A stretch of 5,013 nt of DNA from Nostoc sp. CHAB 5715 (GTDB taxonomy: Bacteria > Cyanobacteriota > Cyanobacteriia > Cyanobacteriales > Nostocaceae): assembly GCF_020829685.1 (NCBI RefSeq), contig NZ_JAIVFR010000569.1, positions 1 through 5,013 of the forward strand, written 5' to 3'. Under the pieces are notes generated by a model. The model ran no database searches. It saw only the letters and a program-made list of their open reading frames with translations, and was not told where the DNA came from. Positions 1 to 4,157 of the stretch are shown here, in pieces; positions within the stretch are counted from its first letter, which is position 1, and each line of letters begins with the position of its first letter. The translations under genes were made by a program, and so were the position numbers.

Positions 1-111
1 AGGACGTATCCTGATTTACTCAAGGCATTGGATGTGGCATTCGCAGAAGTGACTACAGAGAATTTACTCGGTTGGTTTACTCACTGCTGCTACTGTACTT
101 CGGAAGACTGA
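1..111 (+). CDS. IS630-family transposase, C-terminal fragment (enters from left edge)
   Basis: Frame 1 is open from the first base and ends at TGA 109-111, giving 36 residues: [17 protein letters not shown], then [19 protein letters not shown]. The tail with a G-W-F-x-H-C-x-Y-C signature is what I recognise as the C-terminus of IS630/Tc1-mariner-type transposases of cyanobacteria, where it follows the last catalytic acidic residue. The DDE catalytic core would lie left of the window, so activity cannot be judged. The product would act on the terminal inverted repeats of its own element and insert at TA dinucleotides (family knowledge). It runs head-on into the acylase fragment on the other strand and the two reading frames overlap at 90-111. 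The last two residues (ED) and the stop may come from the terminal repeat or from target DNA. The call rests on motif recall from a short fragment. Confidence 0.72.
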   Translation, partial: RTYPDLLKALDVAFAEVTTENLLGWFTHCCYCTSED

Positions 112-120
112 TAACCGCTA
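1..120 (+). mobile_element. Right end of an IS630-type insertion sequence, boundary approximate
   Basis: The transposase C-terminus ends at 111 and acylase-like coding sequence on the opposite strand is recognisable from about 120 onward, so the element must end between roughly 90 and 120. Several TA dinucleotides lie there (for example 112-113), and any one could be the duplicated target. The terminal inverted repeat cannot be proved because the other end of the element is outside the window. The exact end given here is a guess. Confidence 0.5.
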
Positions 121-527
121 TAAGCATTGATTCCAGCAGCAAAAGCATCCAGATAATTGCGAAAAGCTGGACTTTGTAATTTGTACCAAGAACGAGCGCG
201 ATTGGGGACTCCCATAGTCAGTACCCAGCGATCTGACTCTAAATATTTTTCTCCCCAGTATTCAGCAGCCCGTCCTCGTGCTTGACCATAAAGACGTAAA
301 ACCAGATTACCGTGACTTTGCATTTGCGCCCAACCAAATGCTTGGAATGCACTTTGGGTATCCTTACCAAAAATATGGGGTACGCCATAAGTATCCCAAA
401 GTATTTCAGTGGATGTCGCTAATATCGCTCCATTCTGACATACCACAACTAAGGCAAAGATCAAACCAAGTATAAACGGTAAAATACGGAATACTTTTCT
501 TCTAAAAACTCTCAGTAAATAGCGCAT
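90..527 (-). pseudogene. Penicillin amidase/acyl-homoserine lactone acylase family, N-terminal fragment cut by an IS630 element
   Basis: The 145-residue product starts with a basic stretch and one hydrophobic segment (about residues 12-30, [18 protein letters not shown]), which fits a signal peptide or membrane anchor for periplasmic export. Residues 41-92 carry the N-terminal signature of the Ntn-hydrolase acylases: [13 protein letters not shown], then [11 protein letters not shown] and [15 protein letters not shown]. Family members are made as a precursor of about 750-850 residues and cleaved into alpha and beta chains. The catalytic Ser at the start of the beta chain is far downstream and absent here. 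Similarity is clear up to about GINAY (residues 132-136), after which a few unrelated-looking codons lead to TAG at 90-92, where the IS630 end lies. The family contains quorum-quenching acylases such as Anabaena AiiC and the pyoverdine acylase PvdQ, and the substrate cannot be told from this piece. The start is ATG 525-527, with no clear Shine-Dalgarno. The fragment is almost surely inactive. Confidence 0.82.
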
Positions 528-684
528 ATTTTAGTTATGTAATTAATAAAGAGAATGTAAATAGCCTCTAATAATGATTTAGGCTTGCTATATTAATTTC
601 ATACTTGTAAGAAACAAGTTTAAAACTTCAAGAGCATGTTTTAGATAATAAAATTTTAGCCAATCATGTTGATATTTAGTATTT
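528..684. other. AT-rich intergenic spacer
   Basis: This 157-bp gap lies between the unknown gene (stop at 685-687) and the acylase fragment. It is strongly AT-rich, with no convincing terminator hairpin, no clear -35/-10 pair and no coding signal in any frame. It presumably held the acylase promoter. Confidence 0.5.
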
Positions 685-2298
685 TTATTGTTGCCTCTTA
701 ACTATAATTCGCTCAATAATCTCTTCCGGCAGTTTATAAAGATTAGCAATCTCACTAATAGTAGCAACTCCTAGCTCAAACATATTCCTAATCTCCAAAA
801 TTTGCTTATTATTAAGGATTTTTCCATCCAAATTACCTACATTTGTACCAGATGTCTCTGGCTGACCAAACTCATAAATTCGTAACCCTTCTTTATATGG
901 AAGTGTGCCTTGTATATATGCACACTCAACCCAAATCAATGCTTCTTCACTACGATTCTTGCCTACAGGACAAAGACGGTAATGCCTTCTTCTATGGTAA
1001 CTACTAAATTGCTTTTTAGGTTCAGTACTACTGACCACTTCTTCTTGTTGAAAGTTATCAACTTTACCTATCTCATCACTCGAAAAAACTCCTGCTCTAC
1101 AACTACGCTTACCACATATTTTAACTAGCGAATATCCCTGCTTATCTATTTTTAAAAGTGCTTTTCTCCTTGTATTTGCATCATCTGATTCTAATTCTTT
1201 ACGTAAATTATTGGGAATAAATCCAGGTATTTGTTCTGAGATTTCTTCAGTAAACCGATAATTAGTTGTGTAAAATATAGCATTGATAACTAACTTTAAA
1301 ATTTTTAATATAAATTTATGACATTTGTTATCATGAAATTCTTCAAATTCATAGAATAAAAAATCGTTCAATAATTCTATATTAAAATCAACATCAATTT
1401 TATCAAGTAAATTATTCTCCTCTAGATAATGAAATATGGCTTTCTTCTGAGAGGCAGAATTATCTATTATCTCCCAGTCTAAAGCTTCGCCAATAGTTAT
1501 ATCTGGATTAATTAAAGGAATTCTTACAGAAAGCGCTTCGGTCGGATACTCCGGCCAATTATCACTCAAAACTGGAAATTCTGGAGAACCAATTAATGCT
1601 AATTCAAAACCACCACTAGCTATTTCTTTTACATATACCCCCTCCAAGTAATATTTATTTATTTGATTATTTTTTGTTGACAACGAATATAAAAATTCAC
1701 TGTTGACCACATGTCCCAGTTCTAACTCTAAGTCTTTTTGCAAACCAAAATGTAAATAAAAAGCTGGATATGGCAGTTTGACATCGCGTAAAGGAACGTT
1801 TTCTATATTTGTATTCTTAAAAGACTCTAATAAACATTGAGGAAAATCAAAAATATTTTTGCCTAAGTTATAAAAATTTACAAAAGCTAATGCCAACTTC
1901 AATTCATGGAGAATGTTGGCTCTCCAAGTATTGACAACAGGTGAATATTCATCATCAATTATCTCTGTACCTAAAGATTCTGGATTGAGAGCTTGATTTG
2001 GAACTTCTTTGAAAGTCTTTTTCAGATATTTTGCATAAGTTGTATTACCAGGAGTGTCGCATACTATCTCAGTAAAGAATTCATAAAAATCAGTTTGCAA
2101 TGTACTAGTATTAAATATATCTGCTGAAGGCAAAACAGCAAAATTTAATAGTTGAGCAGCATATATTTTTTGATATTTATTGACAAATTTAGGTAAATAC
2201 CTACGAACTAGAGCATACCGATAAGGAAAATACTTTTGTTGTCTTTGAAATCCCTTAAGACTCTTAGAATCTATTCCCAATAAAGAAGAGGCACTCAT
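685..2298 (-). CDS. Uncharacterised 537-residue protein with HRRRHYR motif and C-terminal HTH-like segment
   Basis: I do not recognise an established family with certainty. The ORF is open up to a TGA at 2338-2340 and could begin at TTG 2332-2334, but ATG 2296-2298 has AGGA (2305-2308) six bases upstream, so I start there. Numbering from that ATG: residues 174-185 read VKLPYPAFYLHF, an aromatic beta-strand-like block. Residues 334-346 (LKLVINAIFYTTN) form a hydrophobic helix. Cys395 and Cys400 sit in a basic CGKRSC stretch. Residues 435-449 read HRRRHYRLCPVGKNR and are followed by EALIWVECAYIQG. Residues about 495-537 (NNKQILEIRNMFELGVATIS onward) resemble the helix-turn-helix found at the end of resolvases. 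There is no signal peptide, so it is probably cytoplasmic. From memory, the 'LPY..FY..F' plus 'H.RR.H(W/Y)R...G..R...IW' pattern recalls phage- and plasmid-borne proteins related to the anti-CRISPR AcrVA2. This is a weak lead, not an assignment. The gene is visibly more AT-rich than the thioesterase gene, consistent with separate origin. Confidence 0.8.
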   Translation of the reverse strand: MSASSLLGIDSKSLKGFQRQQKYFPYRYALVRRYLPKFVNKYQKIYAAQLLNFAVLPSADIFNTSTLQTDFYEFFTEIVCDTPGNTTYAKYLKKTFKEVPNQALNPESLGTEIIDDEYSPVVNTWRANILHELKLALAFVNFYNLGKNIFDFPQCLLESFKNTNIENVPLRDVKLPYPAFYLHFGLQKDLELELGHVVNSEFLYSLSTKNNQINKYYLEGVYVKEIASGGFELALIGSPEFPVLSDNWPEYPTEALSVRIPLINPDITIGEALDWEIIDNSASQKKAIFHYLEENNLLDKIDVDFNIELLNDFLFYEFEEFHDNKCHKFILKILKLVINAIFYTTNYRFTEEISEQIPGFIPNNLRKELESDDANTRRKALLKIDKQGYSLVKICGKRSCRAGVFSSDEIGKVDNFQQEEVVSSTEPKKQFSSYHRRRHYRLCPVGKNRSEEALIWVECAYIQGTLPYKEGLRIYEFGQPETSGTNVGNLDGKILNNKQILEIRNMFELGVATISEIANLYKLPEEIIERIIVKRQQ

Positions 2299-2304
2299 AT
2301 GCAA

Positions 2305-2308
2305 TCCT
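2305..2308 (-). promoter_or_regulatory. Ribosome binding site deciding the start of the 537-residue protein
   Basis: Reading on the minus strand, TTAGGATTGCAT precedes the ATG at 2296-2298, which puts AGGA six bases from the start codon. The upstream TTG candidates at 2332-2334 and 2329-2331 lie 4-9 bases after an in-frame stop and lack a purine-rich leader. This favours the ATG. Confidence 0.55.
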
Positions 2309-2425
2309 AATTGAAAAACTTCTTGTACCAACAATATTCAATATCGCTTAACCCCCAAACAGAAGTTCTAAATTTGTAAAGATATGCCTTCAAAGTATTG
2401 TATTTGGTTGATTAAAGCAGAATTG

Positions 2426-2457
2426 AGGAATCATAATTCAGCATGAATTGTAATCCT
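2426..2457. repeat. Imperfect 32-nt palindrome (hairpin)
   Basis: AATTCA and TGAATT (6 bp, 3-base loop GCA) form the core. The arms extend outward to AGGA...TCCT with one mismatch, one G-T pair and one bulged A. It lies about 130 bases upstream of the unknown gene's start codon. There is no T-run on either side, so it is not an intrinsic terminator. It could be an operator-like dyad, an RNA hairpin in the 5' leader, or part of a small repeat element. Confidence 0.5.
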
Positions 2458-2500
2458 ACTGTCGAAGCCGAAGGGCGAATGAATAAGTGGTGAAATATTG

Positions 2501-2551
2501 CGCTAAATCGTTCGATTAGAGTCTATGATCGGAGAAGGAAAAGATTTAGCG
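2501..2551. repeat. 9-bp inverted repeat CGCTAAATC / GATTTAGCG
   Basis: CGCTAAATC at 2501-2509 is the exact reverse complement of GATTTAGCG at 2543-2551, with 33 bases between. The left arm also pairs with CGATTAG at 2513-2519 (7 bp with one bulge), so two alternative foldings compete for it. That could mark a small folded element, though by chance alone a 9-bp match in a gap this size is not very rare. Confidence 0.4.
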
Positions 2552-2570
2552 GTCTATAGCGGCGAGTTTG

Positions 2571-2588
2571 TAGCAAGATCCCGCAGGA
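2571..2588 (+). repeat. Dispersed short repeat, copy 1 (TAGCAAGATCCC-GCAGGA)
   Basis: This matches 3743-3761 on the same strand, TAGCAAGATCCCCGTAGGA, with one base missing and one substitution. Both copies are intergenic, 1.2 kb apart on either side of the thioesterase gene. GC-rich short interspersed repeats of this look are common in Nostocales gaps. Confidence 0.5.
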
Positions 2589-2744
2589 TATCCGCCACTT
2601 TCTTGTTCTGAATTTTTCCTCAACCAGGCGAGACCTTTATTTGCGCTCTGCTCAAGGATTCTGTAGATATTGATTGAACAAATCTTAGTGGATAATACAT
2701 TCTACTAATTAGAAATGCAAGGCAAAATCAAGAATAATACAGAG

Positions 2745-3563
2745 TCAATTAGAATTCTCCTGTACAGGGTCTATTTTACTGGTAATTTGCTGTAGTTCTT
2801 GAGAAAGTGACTGTAGCAGGAGTGATTGGGCTGAGTGTAAAAAGAAATGATCGCCCCTGAACATCTGTAGTGAGAATGCAGCATTTGTCTGCTCGCGCCA
2901 AGCTTGAAGTTCATCGCAATTAACCTCCCGATCTTGTAAGCCACCAAAAGCAGTAATAGGACAATCAAGTGGTGGCTCGGCAGTATATACATAGGTTTCT
3001 AGAACTTCAAAGTCTGCTCTTAGAATTGGGACAAGAAGTTGCATTAATTCGGCATTTTCCAGCAGTGCTTCGGGAGTACCATTGAGACGGCGTAGTTCTT
3101 CTATGAACTCAGGCTCACTTAGAGCATGGATAGGTGGATCTGGATCGGGAATTTGTGGAGCGCGGCGACCGGAAACAAACATATGTACTGGTTCTAGACC
3201 GTACTGTTTGCGGAGTAAACGGGCTAGCTCAAAACTGACAACTGCTCCCATGCTGTGACCAAAGAAGGCGAATGGCTTGTTTAAATGTGGAAGCAAGGCG
3301 GGAGCAAACTGATTCCTTGTCAGCGCTTGGGCGATCGCACCCACAAGAGGTTCTAGCCGCGAGAATGGGGCTGACTTCATCTGGGTTCCTCGTCCAGGAA
3401 GTTCAATAGAGCAAACTTCCACAGTTGTAGGTAGACTCTCAGCCCATGTGCGAAAAATTATAGAACTACCACCTACATAGGGGAAGCAGAATAAACGCAC
3501 CGAAGCCTGAGGATTAGGTTTGGTATATGTTAGCCAAGAGTTAAATGTTTGTGTGGTTGTCAT
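2745..3563 (-). CDS. Type II thioesterase of NRPS/PKS systems (GrsT/SrfAD-like)
   Basis: This alpha/beta hydrolase of 272 residues matches the usual 240-270 of the family. Type II thioesterases hydrolyse wrong or stalled acyl groups from the phosphopantetheine arm of carrier proteins and so restore blocked synthetases; they act in the cytosol. Numbering from ATG 3561-3563: FCFPYVGGS (25-33) is the oxyanion-hole region, ELPGRGTQM (54-62) a family signature, and FGHSMGA (101-107) the nucleophile elbow with Ser104. Asp211 in GLQDREV and His239 in RGDHFFLH complete the triad, so the enzyme looks intact. The tail after about 250 is polar and variable. Family members typically begin close to the NSWLTY..PNP motif, which supports this ATG. 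A longer GTG form (3621-3623, 292 residues) and a GTG at 3582-3584 are also open. A HIP1 site lies inside the gene at 3331-3338. The mbtH gene 281 bp upstream on the same strand supports an NRPS role. The synthetase served is not in the window. Confidence 0.95.
   Translation of the reverse strand: MTTTQTFNSWLTYTKPNPQASVRLFCFPYVGGSSIIFRTWAESLPTTVEVCSIELPGRGTQMKSAPFSRLEPLVGAIAQALTRNQFAPALLPHLNKPFAFFGHSMGAVVSFELARLLRKQYGLEPVHMFVSGRRAPQIPDPDPPIHALSEPEFIEELRRLNGTPEALLENAELMQLLVPILRADFEVLETYVYTAEPPLDCPITAFGGLQDREVNCDELQAWREQTNAAFSLQMFRGDHFFLHSAQSLLLQSLSQELQQITSKIDPVQENSN
3331..3338. repeat. HIP1 octamer GCGATCGC
   Basis: This exact copy of the highly iterated palindrome of cyanobacterial genomes lies within the thioesterase gene. 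It is the only copy noticed in the window and supports a cyanobacterial source. Confidence 0.85.
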
Positions 3564-3599
3564 ATTTTTATGTCGAAATTGCACTTTTTTCCGTGTACC

Positions 3600-3605
3600 C
3601 CTCCT
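3600..3605 (-). promoter_or_regulatory. Strong Shine-Dalgarno AGGAGG with no well-placed start
   Basis: The minus strand reads TTAAGAGGAGGGGTAC here. The nearest in-frame start for the thioesterase is GTG 3582-3584, 15 bases away, and the preferred ATG 3561-3563 is 36 bases away. Both are further than the usual 5-10 bases. The ATG itself has no purine-rich leader. The site may be chance, may serve the GTG with loose spacing, or may be a ribosome standby site. Confidence 0.35.
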
Positions 3606-3681
3606 CTTAAGCAAGCTACGCACAGTGGCGACAATAGTAGAAGACTGTCACAAGTCATTTATTCTTTTTCCGACAAGACGC

Positions 3682-3704
3682 TTGAAGAAGAATTTAGAAT
3701 CCAG
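3682..3704 (+). repeat. Purine-rich direct repeat, copy 1 (left of mbtH)
   Basis: It begins TTGAAGAAGAATT and matches 4117-4139 at 21 of 23 positions in the same orientation. The two copies bracket the MbtH-like gene. Low-complexity strings built on 'AGAATTCAG'-like units are typical of Nostoc intergenic DNA. Confidence 0.6.
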
Positions 3705-3742
3705 GAATCAGAATGAAGATGCTTTCTACAAGACGCTATTGC

Positions 3743-3761
3743 TAGCAAGATCCCCGTAGGA
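3743..3761 (+). repeat. Dispersed short repeat, copy 2 (TAGCAAGATCCCCGTAGGA)
   Basis: This is the partner of 2571-2588, near-identical and in the same orientation. It sits in the gap between mbtH and the thioesterase gene. Confidence 0.5.
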
Positions 3762-3773
3762 GTACGTTGCTTC

Positions 3774-3814
3774 GGTCAAGAGTCCAGAATTTTTTTTACC
3801 TTTGACTCTTGACC
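3774..3814. repeat. Perfect 11-bp inverted repeat downstream of mbtH
   Basis: GGTCAAGAGTC (3774-3784) and GACTCTTGACC (3804-3814) are exact reverse complements with a 19-base loop that contains a run of eight T. Seen from the MbtH-like gene, it begins 30 bases after the stop codon. The stem is GC-moderate, and neither side has a trailing T-run on the outside, so it is not a standard intrinsic terminator. It may slow transcription, protect the mRNA 3' end, or be a repeat of the GACTCTTGAC type often seen in Nostocales gaps. Confidence 0.6.
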
Positions 3815-3844
3815 TTGGACAACCTTTATGAAAAATCAAATGCG

Positions 3845-4072
3845 TTATGATTTACCTCCAGCAGCTTCTTCCATTTTCTTGCGAAGACTAAGTGGTCTCA
3901 TATCAGTCCAAACTTCTTTGATGTAATCTAGACATTCTTGTTTCAAACCACTTTTGCCAGCATCCTTCCAGCCGAGTGCGTTTTCTCTGTCAGCAGGCCA
4001 AATGGAATGCTGTTCTTCATGATTGACTACAACTTTGTAAATTGTTGTGTCTTCTTTGTCGTCTTGGTACAT
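3845..4072 (-). CDS. MbtH-like protein, NRPS adenylation-domain partner
   Basis: The 75-residue product has the normal length of the MbtH family. These proteins bind the adenylation domain of many nonribosomal peptide synthetases and are needed for its solubility or amino-acid activation. The signature is clear: Asn17, Glu19, Gln21, Ser23, Trp25 and Pro26 in [14 protein letters not shown], then GW (34-35), CLDYI (47-51) and [10 protein letters not shown] (55-64). The three conserved tryptophans (25, 35, 55) are present. One departure: the proline that normally stands two residues before GW is Ala32 (ENALGW). The start is ATG 4070-4072 with a strong AGGAG at 4080-4084. It lies upstream of the type II thioesterase on the same strand, a pairing typical of NRPS clusters, but no synthetase is visible. 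The transposase gene lies 85 bp upstream. Confidence 0.96.
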   Translation of the reverse strand: MYQDDKEDTTIYKVVVNHEEQHSIWPADRENALGWKDAGKSGLKQECLDYIKEVWTDMRPLSLRKKMEEAAGGKS

Positions 4073-4079
4073 AATTTAT

Positions 4080-4084
4080 CTCCT
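4080..4084 (-). promoter_or_regulatory. Ribosome binding site of the MbtH-like gene
   Basis: AGGAG lies seven bases upstream of ATG 4070-4072 on the minus strand (GCAGGAGATAAATT then ATG). It is the best placed Shine-Dalgarno in the window. Confidence 0.75.
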
Positions 4085-4116
4085 GCTATTTAATTGGCTA
4101 TGCTTTCTAAGATTTA

Positions 4117-4139
4117 TTGAAGAAGAATTCAGAATTCAG
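4117..4139 (+). repeat. Purine-rich direct repeat, copy 2 (right of mbtH), with tandem AGAATTC
   Basis: This is the partner of 3682-3704 (21 of 23 identical). It contains two head-to-tail AGAATTC heptamers (4124-4130 and 4131-4137) followed by the start of a third, which resembles the short tandemly repeated heptanucleotides known from heterocystous cyanobacteria. Confidence 0.6.
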
Positions 4140-4157
4140 AAGTACGCCTAATGTGAA

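Larger units (their letters stand above)
2299..2744. other. Gap of about 445 bp with several inverted repeats, no gene recognised
   Basis: I read all frames here and found only short interrupted stretches, none of which I recognise. The gap separates the thioesterase stop (2745-2747) from the start of the unknown gene. It contains an imperfect hairpin at 2426-2457, a 9-bp inverted repeat 2501-2509/2543-2551 with a smaller palindrome nested at 2503-2519, and one copy of a dispersed repeat at 2571-2588. The GC content changes sharply inside it: 2461-2600 is richer in G and C than the flanks. This suggests a small non-coding repeat element or decayed insertion rather than ordinary spacer. No T-run-tailed terminator was found behind the thioesterase gene. 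Confidence 0.5.
3564..3844. other. mbtH-thioesterase spacer made largely of short repeats
   Basis: This 281-bp gap separates the MbtH gene stop from the thioesterase start. It holds, left to right, the AGGAGG site (3600-3605), one copy of a purine-rich direct repeat (3682-3704), a dispersed repeat copy (3743-3761), and an 11-bp inverted repeat (3774-3814). I see no convincing -35/-10 promoter. A TACTAT hexamer on the minus strand, at about 3636-3641, lacks a partner at the right distance. The spacing is long for tight co-transcription but compatible with a shared transcript. Confidence 0.45.

Noticed and set aside
278..475. Plus-strand open frame of 65 codons
   Set aside because: It lies wholly inside the acylase fragment on the other strand, where the protein shows family motifs. 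The plus-strand product has no recognisable feature.
910..1128. Plus-strand open frame of 72 codons
   Set aside because: It is antisense to the HRRRHYR block of the 537-residue protein. It has low-complexity composition and no leader signal.
2440..2500. Minus-strand reading NISPLIHSPFGFDSR... as a possible gene remnant
   Set aside because: It is only about 20 residues between stops, with no family I recognise and no support upstream. More likely chance.
2771..2992. Minus-strand open frame of 73 codons
   Set aside because: It is an out-of-phase shadow of the thioesterase C-terminus, which carries the Asp and His of the triad in the correct frame.
3520..3759. Plus-strand open frame of 79 codons across the mbtH-thioesterase gap
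   Set aside because: It overlaps the thioesterase start in antisense, and the rest translates low-complexity repeat DNA (RNQNEDAF). It has no domain.
3774..3814. Intrinsic terminator for the MbtH-like gene
   Set aside because: The arms are good, but the loop is 19 bases and no T-run follows the stem on the transcribed strand.
4117..4139. CRISPR-like repeat array
   Set aside because: Only two imperfect copies exist, over 400 bases apart with a gene between, plus short tandem heptamers. No regular spacers.
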